64,000 nucleotides of DNA from Pseudomonas anatoliensis (lineage in GTDB: Bacteria; Pseudomonadota; Gammaproteobacteria; Pseudomonadales; Pseudomonadaceae), in contig NZ_JACVHC010000003.1 in the NCBI RefSeq assembly GCF_017976235.1, positions 310,001-374,000 on the forward strand, in the 5' to 3' direction. Shown here piece by piece: positions 55,800-64,000 of this stretch (within the stretch, counting starts at the first letter, position 1; every line of letters starts with the position of its first letter). The notes under the pieces were generated by a model. It made no database searches and was not told where the DNA came from. It worked only from the letters and a program-made list of their open reading frames with translations. Position numbers and translations under genes: made by a program.

Positions 55800-56667
55800 A
55801 GGCCGGGGACATCTCTTGCGCCAACCCGAGAAACGCCGCCGGCAACCGCGCGCCCTTGCGCTCCTTGAGGCAATAAAGGTACTCAGGAATCTGCGGCGCA
55901 TTCTCGATGGTCAGCACGCGCAACTGCGGGTCATGCGGTACTTCCTGCCGGGCAATGATGCTGATGCCGATGTTGCGCAGCACCGCCTCGCGAATCGACT
56001 CACGGCTGCCTATCTCCAGCAATGGCCCGAAACTCACCCCGGCACCGGCCAGCAACTCTTCGGTCAGCCGCCGTGTGGTCGAGCCCGATTCACGCATCAA
56101 CAGCGTATGCCCGGCCAGCGCACTCAAGGCCACATGCTCTTGCGCCGCCAACGGATGGTTGCGATGCACCGCCAAGACCAGCGGATCAGTGCCCAGCACC
56201 CGGCGAATCAGCCGCGCATCATCGAGCAACTGCGAGGACGCCGCGATATCCACGCGGTAATCCTCCAGCGCTTCGAGCACTTGCTGCGAGTTGCCGATTT
56301 CCACCGACACCTCCACCTGCGGCAGGCGCTCACGAAAGGTTTTCACCAGATCGAGGATGTAATACGGCGCGGTCGCCGCGATGCGCAGTGTGCCCTGCAC
56401 CTGGCCGCTGTTGCGCAGGAAGAACTCGATGTCCGCCTCTTGCTGCAACAGCGTTTTGACCATCGGCAGCAACCGCGCGCCTTCGTCGCTGACGCTCAAA
56501 CGCCGACCGCCACGGTAGAACAGCTCCACCGAATACTGGCTTTCCAGATTGCGGATCTGCGTGGTCACGGTCGGCTGGCTGAGGCCGAGCTTTTTCGCCG
56601 CCAGCGTGATGCTGCCCAAGCGGGCCACCATGTAAAACGCCTTCAGCTCGGCACTCAGCACAACCAT
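55798..56667 (-). CDS. LysR family regulator of the phosphonate locus
   Basis: 289 residues. An N-terminal winged HTH (LKAFYMVARLGSITLAAKKLGLSQPTVTTQI in the first 35 residues) is followed by a LysR effector-binding domain (LRIAATAPYYILDLV, LGTDPLVLAVHRNHPLA). LysR proteins of this type accompany 2-aminoethylphosphonate genes and activate them on substrate. It is co-directional with aepVWX and reads towards them, separated by the REP pair. Confidence 0.83.
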   Translation of the reverse strand: MVVLSAELKAFYMVARLGSITLAAKKLGLSQPTVTTQIRNLESQYSVELFYRGGRRLSVSDEGARLLPMVKTLLQQEADIEFFLRNSGQVQGTLRIAATAPYYILDLVKTFRERLPQVEVSVEIGNSQQVLEALEDYRVDIAASSQLLDDARLIRRVLGTDPLVLAVHRNHPLAAQEHVALSALAGHTLLMRESGSTTRRLTEELLAGAGVSFGPLLEIGSRESIREAVLRNIGISIIARQEVPHDPQLRVLTIENAPQIPEYLYCLKERKGARLPAAFLGLAQEMSPA

Positions 56668-56677
56668 CCCTCATCGT

Positions 56678-58987
56678 TTATTTGCGCAGCAGGCGCAAAC
56701 CATTGAACACCACCAACAGACTCACGCCCATGTCGGCAAACACTGCCATCCACATGGTGGCGAGCCCGGCGAAGGTTACCCCAAGAAAGATAGCCTTGAT
56801 CACCAGGGCCAACGCAATGTTCTGTTTCAGGATGCTGGCGGTATCGCGCGACAGGCTGATGAAGGCCGGAATCTTGCGCAGATCATCGTCCATCAGGGCG
56901 ACATCGGCCGTCTCGATCGCCGTGTCGGTGCCCGCAGCGGCCATGGCAAAACCGATCTCGGCGCGAGCCAGCGCCGGGGCGTCGTTAATGCCGTCGCCAA
57001 CCATGCCGACGCGATGACCCTGCTTGTACAGGTCTTCGATGGCTTGCAGTTTGTCGGTCGGCAGCAAATCGCCACGCGCTTCATCAATGCCAACCTGCGC
57101 CGCAATCGCCTGCGCGGTGTGGACGTTGTCGCCAGTCAGCATCAGGGTTTTCACGCCCAGCGCATGCAACTGACGGATCGCCTCGCGGCTGGTCTCTTTA
57201 ACGGTATCGGCCACGGCAAACAGCGCCAGCGGGCCAGACGAGTCGAGCAGCAGCACCACGGACTTGCCCTGTTTCTCCAGCGCGAACAGCTTTTCTTCCA
57301 ATTGCGGCGAGCACAGACCCAGCTCTTCAACCAGACGATGGTTGCCCAAGTGATAGGTCTGGCCGTTGATATCGCCCTTCACGCCCCGCCCGCCGAGCGC
57401 TTCGAAGTTATCCACATTCAACGGGGCGAAGTTTTTATCCACAGCGGCTTTGGCAATGGCCAGCGACACCGGGTGATCGGAACGCCCGGCCAATGCGGCG
57501 GCAATCGCCGGTGCCGTGGCATCGGCCGTCGGCTCAAGGGACAGGTAATCGGTCTGCACCGGTTTGCCGTGGGTGATCGTCCCGGTTTTATCCAGCGCCA
57601 GATAGTCGAGCTTGAAACCGCCCTCCAGGTACACGCCACCCTTGACCAGAATGCCTTTACGCGCCGCTGCCGCGAGTCCGCTGACGATGGTCACAGGGGT
57701 TGAAATCACCAGTGCACAAGGGCACGCAACTACCAGCAACACCAGTGCGCGATAGATCCAGTCGAACCACACCGCACCCATGAACAATGGCGGAATGATC
57801 GCTACCGCCAAGGCAAATACGAACACCACTGGCGTGTAGATTTTCGAGAATTGATCGACAAAGCGCTGAGTCGGTGCGCGTGCGCCTTGGGCTTGCTCGA
57901 CGGCGTGAATGATCCGCGCCAGGGTCGAGTTGTTTGCCGCTGCGGTCACTGCGTATTCCAGCGAACCTGCCTGGTTGATGGTGCCGGCGAAGACTTTGTC
58001 GCCGACGGTTTTTTCTACCGGCAGACTTTCGCCAGTAATCGGCGCCTGATCGATGGTCGAATTGCCGCTGACGACTTCACCGTCCAGCGCAATACGCTCA
58101 CCGGGTTTAACCCGCACGCGGGCGCCGAGTTCGACGCTCTTCACTTCCTGTTCGAACCAAGTGCCGTCAGCCTGCTGCACGGTCGCCTGTTCCGGGGTCA
58201 TCTGCATCAGGCCGCTGATCGCGTTACGCGCGCGATCCAGCGAGCGGGCCTCAATCAACTCGGCCACGGTGAACAGAAACATCACCATCGCCGCTTCCGG
58301 CCACTGCCCGATAAGAATCGCACCGGTGACAGCAATGCTCATCAGCGCATTGATGTTGAGGTTGAAGTTCTTCAGGGCGATCCAGCCCTTTTTGTAGGTG
58401 GTCAGGCCACCGCTGAGGATCGAAATCAATGCGATGATCGCCACCACCCAGTTGGGTGCGGCGTTGGTGAAGTGGATAACTTCAGCCGCCAATGCGCCAA
58501 CGCCCGAGAGAGCCAGCGGCCACCAGTGTTTTTTCACCGGAGCCGGCGCCGGCGCTTCGACGCCCGCCTCCAACGGCTCGGCATGCATGCCGATGGATTT
58601 GATTGCGTCGATGATCGGCGCGGTGTCCGGCAGATTGTGGGTCACGCCGAGCACGCGGTTGATCAGGTTGAATTCCAGTTGCTCAACGCCAGCGAGTTTG
58701 CCGAGTTTGTTCTGGATCAGCGTCTGCTCGGTCGGGCAGTCCATCGCCTCGATACGGAAACTGCTCAGCCGCGCGTCGGCACTGGTCTTTTCGCTGAGTT
58801 GCACCAATGCAGGCGCCGCCGCTTTCGACGAGCAGCAGGAGTCTTCGCTCGAATGAACCGGTGCAGGCGCAGCCGTTTTCGACCCGCAGCAGGAATCGCC
58901 GCCATGGGCATGTTTATGCACAGGCTGCAGCTTATGACTGTGATCGTGCCCGTCGCCGGGCTTGTGGGTGTGCTGGGAATCGCTCAT
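56678..58987 (-). CDS. cadA: Cd/Zn/Pb-translocating P1B-type ATPase
   Basis: 769 residues from the ATG at 58987. The N-terminus is rich in His (HTHKPGDGHDHSH) and has two tandem DSCC[GS]SK modules, then a ferredoxin-like HMA domain (AMDCPTEQ), eight membrane helices with CPC (VACPCALVIST), phosphorylation site DKTGTITHG, HP locus (RSDHPVSLA) and GDGINDAPAL. Exports Cd2+, Zn2+ and Pb2+. Divergent from cadR, with a MerR-type promoter between. The frame is open further upstream into cadR, but MSDSQHTH is the expected start. Confidence 0.92.
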   Translation of the reverse strand: MSDSQHTHKPGDGHDHSHKLQPVHKHAHGGDSCCGSKTAAPAPVHSSEDSCCSSKAAAPALVQLSEKTSADARLSSFRIEAMDCPTEQTLIQNKLGKLAGVEQLEFNLINRVLGVTHNLPDTAPIIDAIKSIGMHAEPLEAGVEAPAPAPVKKHWWPLALSGVGALAAEVIHFTNAAPNWVVAIIALISILSGGLTTYKKGWIALKNFNLNINALMSIAVTGAILIGQWPEAAMVMFLFTVAELIEARSLDRARNAISGLMQMTPEQATVQQADGTWFEQEVKSVELGARVRVKPGERIALDGEVVSGNSTIDQAPITGESLPVEKTVGDKVFAGTINQAGSLEYAVTAAANNSTLARIIHAVEQAQGARAPTQRFVDQFSKIYTPVVFVFALAVAIIPPLFMGAVWFDWIYRALVLLVVACPCALVISTPVTIVSGLAAAARKGILVKGGVYLEGGFKLDYLALDKTGTITHGKPVQTDYLSLEPTADATAPAIAAALAGRSDHPVSLAIAKAAVDKNFAPLNVDNFEALGGRGVKGDINGQTYHLGNHRLVEELGLCSPQLEEKLFALEKQGKSVVLLLDSSGPLALFAVADTVKETSREAIRQLHALGVKTLMLTGDNVHTAQAIAAQVGIDEARGDLLPTDKLQAIEDLYKQGHRVGMVGDGINDAPALARAEIGFAMAAAGTDTAIETADVALMDDDLRKIPAFISLSRDTASILKQNIALALVIKAIFLGVTFAGLATMWMAVFADMGVSLLVVFNGLRLLRK

Positions 58988-59018
58988 CGGGTCGCGTCCA
59001 TGAAGGTGCCTGTTGCCA

Positions 59019-59049
59019 AGTAAAGACCCTGTAGCCACTATAGGGTCAA
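59019..59049 (-). promoter_or_regulatory. CadR-controlled cadA promoter with 19-base spacer
   Basis: On the minus strand TTGACC (59049-59044) and TTTACT (59024-59019) are 19 bases apart, the long spacer of MerR-family promoters. The spacer holds a dyad at 59026-59046, ACCCTGTAG-CCA-CTATAGGGT, with one mismatch between arms, the classical metal-regulator operator. CadR bound there would bend the DNA to activate cadA on metal binding. Confidence 0.85.
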
Positions 59050-59072
59050 GCACCCTTTTGGAGATTGCCGTC

Positions 59073-59522
59073 ATGAAGATCGGAGAACTGGCCAAACTGA
59101 CCGATTGCGCCGTGGAAACCATCCGCTACTACGAACGTGAAAGCCTGCTGCCGGAGCCGGCCCGCAGCGACGGCAACTACCGCGTCTACACCCAGGCCCA
59201 CGCCGAACGCCTGACCTTCATCCGCAACTGCCGCACCCTCGACATGACCCTCGAAGAGATCCGCAGCCTGCTGACGTTACGCGACAGCCCGCAGGATCAA
59301 TGCGAAAGCGTCAATGCACTGATCGACGAACACATCCAGCACGTGAAGGCGCGAATCGATGGATTGCTGGCATTACAGACGCAACTGCTCGACCTGCGCC
59401 AACGCTGTGGCGAAGGGCCGATGGCCGATCAATGCGGGATTTTGCAGCGACTGGAAGTGAGTGGCGGGGTTGTTGCGACGGAAGTCGAGCATTCCCATGT
59501 GGGCCGTAGTCACGGCCACTAA
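59073..59522 (+). CDS. cadR: Cadmium-responsive MerR-family regulator CadR
   Basis: 149 residues from the ATG at 59073. The MerR HTH begins MKIGELAKLTDCAVETIRYYE; metal cysteines are DQCESV (about 77) and RCGEGPMADQCGIL (about 112 and 119), as in CadR/PbrR, and the tail is His-rich (EHSHVGRSHGH), the second metal site of Pseudomonas CadR. An open frame upstream of the ATG crosses the operator and is not translated. Divergent from cadA. Confidence 0.93.
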   Translation: MKIGELAKLTDCAVETIRYYERESLLPEPARSDGNYRVYTQAHAERLTFIRNCRTLDMTLEEIRSLLTLRDSPQDQCESVNALIDEHIQHVKARIDGLLALQTQLLDLRQRCGEGPMADQCGILQRLEVSGGVVATEVEHSHVGRSHGH

Positions 59523-59539
59523 GGCAACACATAACCTCA

Positions 59540-59621
59540 TGTAGGAGCTGCCGAAGGCTGCGATCTTTTGATCTTGCTGTTTATAAGATCAAAAGATCGC
59601 AGCCTTCGGCAGCTCCTACAG
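59540..59621. repeat. Palindromic REP pair between cadR and thyA
   Basis: TGTAGGAGCTGCCGAAGGCT at 59540 returns in reverse complement to 59621 around a short AT-rich centre, between the converging cadR and thyA genes; possible terminator for both. Confidence 0.9.
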
Positions 59622-59670
59622 AGGGCCGACCATTCCCACCATCAAGGGGGAACGGTCATTGCGTGCTTGC

Positions 59671-60642
59671 TCAGACCGCCATTGGCGCGGTCATCGGCGC
59701 GTGATGCTCGTAACCTTCCAGCGAGAAATCGCTCGGCTCCACCAGCTCCAGCCATTCAGGCTGATACACACCGGTCTTGGCAAACTCCGGCACGCGATCC
59801 GAGATTTTCAGTTTCGGCATGGCGAACGGCTCGCGCTTGAGCTGTTCGTTGAGCATGTCGAGGTGGTTCTCGTAGACGTGCGCATCACCGATGAAATAGG
59901 TGAACCAGCGCGGCGTGTAACCGGTCAGGCGACCGATCAGGCTCAGCAGCGCGGCACCTTCGGTCAGGTTGAACGGCGTGCCCAGACCCAAGTCATTGGA
60001 GCGGATGTAGAGGGTCAGAGAAATCTCTTTGGTCTCGACATTCGGGTGGAACTGGTACAGCAGATGGCACGGCGGCAAGGCCATTTCATCAAGCTGAGCA
60101 ACGTTCCAGCCGTGGAACAGAATGCGGCGACTGCCCGGATCGTTGATGATCGTGTCGACGCACTGGCGCACCTGATCGATGGCTTTGTACAGGACCACGT
60201 AGGCCTGACCGTCTTCTTCGCCCTGAGCGATTTGCTTGTAGCCGTTGCTCAAGGTTTGTTCGATGGCGGCGGTATTGCTCAGCGGAATCTGCTTGTACGC
60301 GGGCCATTTGCGCCACTGCACGCCGTAGATTTCGCCAAGGTCGTCGTCGCCCTGACGGAACGGGTTGGCCAGCCACTGCGCGTTTTCGTTGGCATTCTGA
60401 TCCCAGACCTTGCAGCCCAGCGCACGGAATTCAGCGGCGTTGTTCACGCCACGCAGAAACCCGCACATCTCGCCGATGGCCGATTTGAAGGCCATCTTGC
60501 GGGTGGTGATCGCCGGGAAACCTTCCTGCAGATCGAAACGCAGCATCGCACCCGGAAAACTGATGGTGTTGATGCCGGTACGGTTGGCCTGCTTGGTGCC
60601 GTTCTGAATGACGTGCGAGACCAGTTCGAGATATTGCTTCAT
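59671..60642 (-). CDS. thyA: Thymidylate synthase ThyA
   Basis: 323 residues. It makes dTMP from dUMP with methylene-tetrahydrofolate. Active-site Cys is in [13 protein letters not shown], with [37 protein letters not shown] and [12 protein letters not shown] typical. It is about 60 residues longer than E. coli ThyA because of an insert in the first half (around [18 protein letters not shown]), seen, from memory, in other pseudomonads. Downstream of lgt, as in the order lgt-thyA. Confidence 0.95.
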   Translation of the reverse strand: MKQYLELVSHVIQNGTKQANRTGINTISFPGAMLRFDLQEGFPAITTRKMAFKSAIGEMCGFLRGVNNAAEFRALGCKVWDQNANENAQWLANPFRQGDDDLGEIYGVQWRKWPAYKQIPLSNTAAIEQTLSNGYKQIAQGEEDGQAYVVLYKAIDQVRQCVDTIINDPGSRRILFHGWNVAQLDEMALPPCHLLYQFHPNVETKEISLTLYIRSNDLGLGTPFNLTEGAALLSLIGRLTGYTPRWFTYFIGDAHVYENHLDMLNEQLKREPFAMPKLKISDRVPEFAKTGVYQPEWLELVEPSDFSLEGYEHHAPMTAPMAV

Positions 60643-60692
60643 GAATTACCTGTGTCCTTTGAGCCCCGGCGTCGCGCGCCGGGGTTCGTAGT

Positions 60693-61508
60693 TTAAGCCG
60701 TCGGCGCGAGTGGTGCTGCCGGCGCACGACGATAGGCCAGCCAGATCAGGAACAACCCGCCGACGATCATCGGTACGCACAGCACCTGGCCCATGGTCAG
60801 CCAGTTCCAGGCCAGATAGCCTAACTGGGCGTCCGGTACGCGGACGAACTCGACGATGAACCGGAAGATGCCGTAGAACAGCGCGAACATGCCCGATACG
60901 GCCATGGTCGGACGCGGTTTACGCGAGAACAGCCACAGGATCAGGAACAGCGCTACACCTTCGAGCGCGAACTGATACAGCTGCGACGGGTGACGCGGCA
61001 GTTGCGCCGGATCGCTGAACGGCGGGAAGACCATGGCCCACGGCACGTCGGTCGCCTTGCCCCACAACTCGGCGTTGATGAAGTTGCCGATGCGCCCGGC
61101 GCCCAGACCGATCGGCACCATCGGCGCGATGAAGTCCATCAACTGGAAGAACGACTTGCCGTTGCGCTTGCCGAACCATACGGCGGCCAGCATCACGCCG
61201 ATGAACCCGCCATGGAACGACATGCCGCCCTTCCACACTTCGAAAATCAGCGTCGGGTTGGCGATGTAGGCGCTCAGATCGTAGAACAGCACGTAGCCCA
61301 GACGTCCGCCGACAATTACGCCCATCGACAGCCAGAACACCAGGTCGGAAAGCTTTTCCTTGGACCAGGTCGGGTCGAAACGGTTAAGCCGGCGCGATGC
61401 CAGCAGCCACGCACCGCCGATGCCGACGAGGTACATCAGACCGTACCAGTGGATTTTCAGCGGACCGATGGCCAGGGCCACCGGGTCGATCTGCGGGTAA
61501 GGCAGCAT
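60693..61508 (-). CDS. lgt: Prolipoprotein diacylglyceryl transferase
   Basis: 271 residues, seven membrane helices. It adds diacylglycerol to the lipobox cysteine of prolipoproteins. The Lgt signature [25 protein letters not shown] is present, as are HPSQLYQ and [12 protein letters not shown]. First in the lgt-thyA unit. Confidence 0.96.
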   Translation of the reverse strand: MLPYPQIDPVALAIGPLKIHWYGLMYLVGIGGAWLLASRRLNRFDPTWSKEKLSDLVFWLSMGVIVGGRLGYVLFYDLSAYIANPTLIFEVWKGGMSFHGGFIGVMLAAVWFGKRNGKSFFQLMDFIAPMVPIGLGAGRIGNFINAELWGKATDVPWAMVFPPFSDPAQLPRHPSQLYQFALEGVALFLILWLFSRKPRPTMAVSGMFALFYGIFRFIVEFVRVPDAQLGYLAWNWLTMGQVLCVPMIVGGLFLIWLAYRRAPAAPLAPTA

Positions 61509-61587
61509 TGCGACTCCTCGTTAGAGTTGAAAGCAGAATTCCCGGGCGACGCTGCCACCTCAGGATTAAGCCAGGATTGCCACGCGG

Positions 61588-62370
61588 TCAAAGCAGAAAG
61601 CTTAATCCCACGCAGAACAGCAAAGCGGCGAACAGTCTTTTCAGCAACTTCGCCGACAACCGATGGGCCAGCCGCGCGCCGAAACGCGCGAAGACCATGC
61701 TGGTCAGGGCAATGCCCAGCAGCGCCGGCAAATAGATAAAGCCGAGACTATGGGCCGGCAACCGCGCATCGTGCCACCCCAAAATCATGAAACTTAAAGC
61801 ACTGACCAGCGCAATCGGCAGCCCGCAGGCCGACGACGTGGCGACCGCTTGCTGCATCGGTACGCTGCGCCAGGTCAAAAAAGGCACGGTAAGCGAGCCG
61901 CCACCGATCCCGAAAATCGCCGAAGCCCAGCCAATCACGCTACCGGCCGCTGCCAGCACGACTTTGCCTGGCACCGTGCGGCTGGCCTTGGGTTTGACGT
62001 CCAGCGCAAGTTGCACCGCGATCACCAAGGCAAACACGCCAATGATTTTCTGCAGGTTCGGACCGGAAATGGCTTCGGCAGTCACGGCGCCCAAACCAGC
62101 ACCGATCAGGATCCCGACTGCCATCCAGACAAATATCGGCCACTGCACCGCGCCTCGTCGATGATGCTCACGCACGGCATTGACCGAGGTGAAGATGATC
62201 GTCGCAAGCGAAGTACCGACCGCCAGATGCGTGAGGATCGACTGATCAAAGCCCTGCAAGGTGAAACTGAACACCAGCACCGGGACAATGATGATCCCGC
62301 CGCCAACCCCGAACAGCCCGGCCAACACGCCCGCACAGGCGCCCAGCGCCAGATAAAGCAGAAATTCCAT
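61588..62370 (-). CDS. TauE/SafE family sulfite exporter-like permease
   Basis: 260 residues from the ATG at 62370, with about eight membrane helices. The TSUP signatures GVLAGLFGVGGGIIIVPVL near the N-terminus and IGWASAIFGIGGGSLTVPFL in the second half are clear. Family members move sulfite, sulfoacetate or other organic anions; the substrate cannot be read from sequence. The frame upstream of 62370 is open without a ribosome binding site. Confidence 0.88.
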   Translation of the reverse strand: MEFLLYLALGACAGVLAGLFGVGGGIIIVPVLVFSFTLQGFDQSILTHLAVGTSLATIIFTSVNAVREHHRRGAVQWPIFVWMAVGILIGAGLGAVTAEAISGPNLQKIIGVFALVIAVQLALDVKPKASRTVPGKVVLAAAGSVIGWASAIFGIGGGSLTVPFLTWRSVPMQQAVATSSACGLPIALVSALSFMILGWHDARLPAHSLGFIYLPALLGIALTSMVFARFGARLAHRLSAKLLKRLFAALLFCVGLSFLL

Positions 62371-62500
62371 GACCGTCTCCCTGACGCATCCGCAAAACCG
62401 GAGCGGCATGGTAACGGATGCACACCCTTCCGCTCCACTTGCGATGGATGCACGGACGCCGGATGCGTAGAGTGAGCAAAAAACACACAAGGACCACCTT

Positions 62501-63247
62501 ATGTGCCTGATCGTTTTTGCCTGGCGCCCGGACCACGCTCAACCGTTGATCGTCGCAGCCAACCGTGACGAGTTCTACGCCCGCCCGAGCCTGCCGCTGG
62601 CGCAATGGCCGCAGGCGCCGCACGTGCATGCCGGGCGTGATCTCGAGGCGGGGGGCACCTGGCTGGGGATCGGTGCCAATGGGCGCTTTGCCGCATTGAC
62701 CAATATTCGTGACCCGCATCAGCCACCGGCGCGTAAATCGCGGGGCGAGCTGGTGGCCGGGTTTCTCACGGGGGATCAGTCGCTGGAGGATTATCTGGCT
62801 GACGTGGTCGACCGTTCGCCGGACTACGCAGGTTTCAACCTGCTGCTGGGCAACAACCATGAACTGTGGCACTTCAATGCGCGGATGTCCGAGCCGGTGA
62901 TGCTGGAGTCCGGGGTCTACGGGTTATCCAATGCCGGGCTGGATACGCCGTGGCCGAAGTTGCTCAAGGCCAAGGCAGCGTTGAACGCGGTGCTGGATGA
63001 TCCGACGCCTGCGCGGTTGCTGGCGTTGTTGAGCGATGCGCAGACGGCGCCCTTTGTTGAGTTGCCGGATACCGGCGTGGGACTTGCGACTGAATCACTG
63101 CTGTCGAGCGTGTTTATTGCCAGCCAGAGTTACGGGACGCGGGCGAGTACGGCGCTGATTGTGCAGGCGGATGGGACGCGGCGGATGGTGGAGCGCAGTT
63201 TTGGGCCGTATGGCGGGCATCTGGGCGAGGTGGAGATTTTGATTTAG
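62501..63247 (+). CDS. NRDE family (TANGO2-like) protein
   Basis: 248 residues. The family motif NRDE is in VAANRDEFYARPS (about residues 19-31), and Cys2 after the initiator Met, as in MCLIVFAW, is the hallmark of this N-terminal-nucleophile-like fold. Homologue of human TANGO2, linked to heme or lipid metabolism; bacterial function unknown. The ATG follows an AAGGACC site. The last bases of the gene (from 63232) are duplicated in the downstream tandem repeat. Confidence 0.88.
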   Translation: MCLIVFAWRPDHAQPLIVAANRDEFYARPSLPLAQWPQAPHVHAGRDLEAGGTWLGIGANGRFAALTNIRDPHQPPARKSRGELVAGFLTGDQSLEDYLADVVDRSPDYAGFNLLLGNNHELWHFNARMSEPVMLESGVYGLSNAGLDTPWPKLLKAKAALNAVLDDPTPARLLALLSDAQTAPFVELPDTGVGLATESLLSSVFIASQSYGTRASTALIVQADGTRRMVERSFGPYGGHLGEVEILI

Positions 63248-63575
63248 GCGGCGTCTGGACTGACGCCATCGCTGGCAAGCCAGCTCCCACAGACTTCTTG
63301 GGTGTTCACAGATGTCGTGTTCACTGAAGATCCCTGTGGGAGATTTTGATTTAGGCGGCGTCTGGACTGACGCCATCGCTGGCAAGCCAGCTCCCACAGG
63401 TTCTTGGGTGCTCACAGATTTCGTGTTCACTGAAGATCCCTGTGGGAGATTTTGATTTAGGCGGCGTCTGGACTGACGCCATCGCTGGCAAGCCAGCTCC
63501 CACAGGTTTCTTGGGTGCTCACAGATGTCGTGTTCACTGAAGATCCCTGTGGGAGCTGGCTTGCCAGCGATGAGG
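63232..63575. repeat. 107-base tandem repeat copying the gene end and a REP
   Basis: Units start at 63232, 63339, 63445 and (partial) 63552, with periods 107, 106 and 107. Each full unit contains GGAGATTTTGATTTAGGCGG, which is the 3' end of the NRDE gene including its stop, then a REP half (ATCGCTGGCAAGCCAGCTCC) and a common spacer. The last partial unit ends in the inverse REP arm (CTGTGGGAGCTGGCTTGCCA). Only the first copy belongs to the gene. Confidence 0.92.
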
Positions 63576-63586
63576 CCATTAGCCTT

Positions 63587-64000
63587 TTAGAGTGCTTTGT
63601 TGACCGCCGGCGGATTCATCTTCGACAAACCGAGATTCTTCAGCGCCAGTTGCAGCGAGCTGTGGATAACTTGCGGGTTGTCGATGGTCATCAGCTCGGC
63701 CAGCAATTCCTTGGCCTTGCTCATGTTCACCTGACGCAGCATCCACTTCACCTTCGGCAAGTTGGTGGCGTTCATCGACAGGCTGTCGAAACCCATCGCC
63801 ATCAACAGCACCGCCGCTGCCGGATCACCGGCCATCTCGCCGCAGATACTGACCGGCTTGCCTTCGGCATGGGCGTCACGCACCACGTTCTGCAAGGCTT
63901 GCAGCACGGCCGGGTGCAGGTAGTCGTAGAGGTCGGCGACGCGCGGGTTGTTGCGGTCGACTGCCAGCAGGTACTGGGTCAGGTCGTTGGAGCCGACCGA
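63587..64000 (-). CDS. ptsP: PtsP (enzyme I-Ntr), C-terminal end
   Basis: The last 137 residues of a phosphoenolpyruvate-protein phosphotransferase, entering from the right edge and running in frame to the stop at 63587. SVGSNDLTQYLLAVDRNNPRV is at the start of the visible part and VSICGEMAGDPAAAVLLMAMG follows, the PEP-binding TIM-barrel signatures. The KMNPPAVNKAL tail and the neighbours (NRDE gene, lgt, thyA) fit Pseudomonas ptsP, the first enzyme of the nitrogen phosphotransferase system. Incomplete at the window edge. Confidence 0.9.
   Translation of the reverse strand, partial: SVGSNDLTQYLLAVDRNNPRVADLYDYLHPAVLQALQNVVRDAHAEGKPVSICGEMAGDPAAAVLLMAMGFDSLSMNATNLPKVKWMLRQVNMSKAKELLAELMTIDNPQVIHSSLQLALKNLGLSKMNPPAVNKAL

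Noticed and set aside
59671..60642. Extra ~60 residues in ThyA as evidence of a transferred or odd enzyme
   Set aside because: From memory, long ThyA with this insert is common in fluorescent pseudomonads; active site and motifs are normal.
63248..63586. CRISPR array suspected from regular ~107-base periodicity
   Set aside because: Whole units including spacers are near identical, so this is a tandem duplication, not repeats with unique spacers.

Overview
The window is chromosomal DNA of a Pseudomonas, most likely of the P. fluorescens group. Gene content and order (pilT-yggS-proC-yggT-yggU-metXW-rdgB-hemW ... trmB-thiGS ... mtgA, rpoH-ftsXEY, M16 pair-rsmD ... coaD-fdx ... mutM ... ilvD ... 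folA ... thyA-lgt-ptsP) match, from memory, the known Pseudomonas pilT-to-ptsP backbone. The dispersed palindromic REP elements are typical of fluorescent pseudomonads. No rRNA, tRNA, CRISPR array, prophage or insertion sequence was seen.

Region by region. 1-7.1 kb: housekeeping operons for PLP homeostasis, proline, methionine (metXW), nucleotide sanitation (rdgB) and a HemW radical-SAM protein. 7.1-11.2 kb: kptA bracketed by two identical 87-bp palindromic repeats, then trmB, thiG, thiS, a DUF423 protein and mtgA. 11.2-15.4 kb: rpoH and ftsX-ftsE-ftsY on the minus strand. 15.7-25.6 kb: an expanded M16 metallopeptidase region, with the normal exported pair next to rsmD, a second exported pair, a decayed C-terminal fragment, and a third copy in which both subunits are fused in one 898-residue protein without a visible signal peptide. 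25.8-32.3 kb: a YheT-like hydrolase, sseA, a TetR regulator, coniferyl-aldehyde-dehydrogenase-like calB, a small Tat protein and a GMC oxidoreductase. 32.4-37.7 kb: coaD, ferredoxin, mutM, an HDOD protein, a PfpI protein and an RlmI-like methyltransferase.

37.9-41.4 kb is the most unusual island. It has a clear promoter, a GTCACC/GGTGAC hairpin in the leader, a 23-codon ORF with an excellent ribosome binding site, an intercistronic hairpin, and then three overlapping genes: a SagB-type flavin dehydrogenase, an AurF-type diiron oxygenase with all seven metal ligands, and a Bcr/CflA exporter. I read it as a candidate peptide-based (RiPP-like) or tiny-ORF-dependent natural-product locus. I do not recognise it as a described system.

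41.7-49.8 kb: ilvD, a phosphorylcholine-phosphatase-like HAD protein, a cystine transporter, folA and a DUF2868/DUF3482 pair. 49.9-56.7 kb: a 2-aminoethylphosphonate uptake and oxidation locus (HD oxygenase-like protein, FAD oxidoreductase, binding protein, permease, ATPase, LysR regulator). 56.7-59.5 kb: a Cd/Zn/Pb P-type ATPase and its divergent CadR regulator with a readable MerR-type promoter. 59.6-64 kb: thyA, lgt, a TauE/SafE permease, an NRDE protein whose last bases have been copied into a 107-bp tandem repeat, and the C-terminal end of ptsP.
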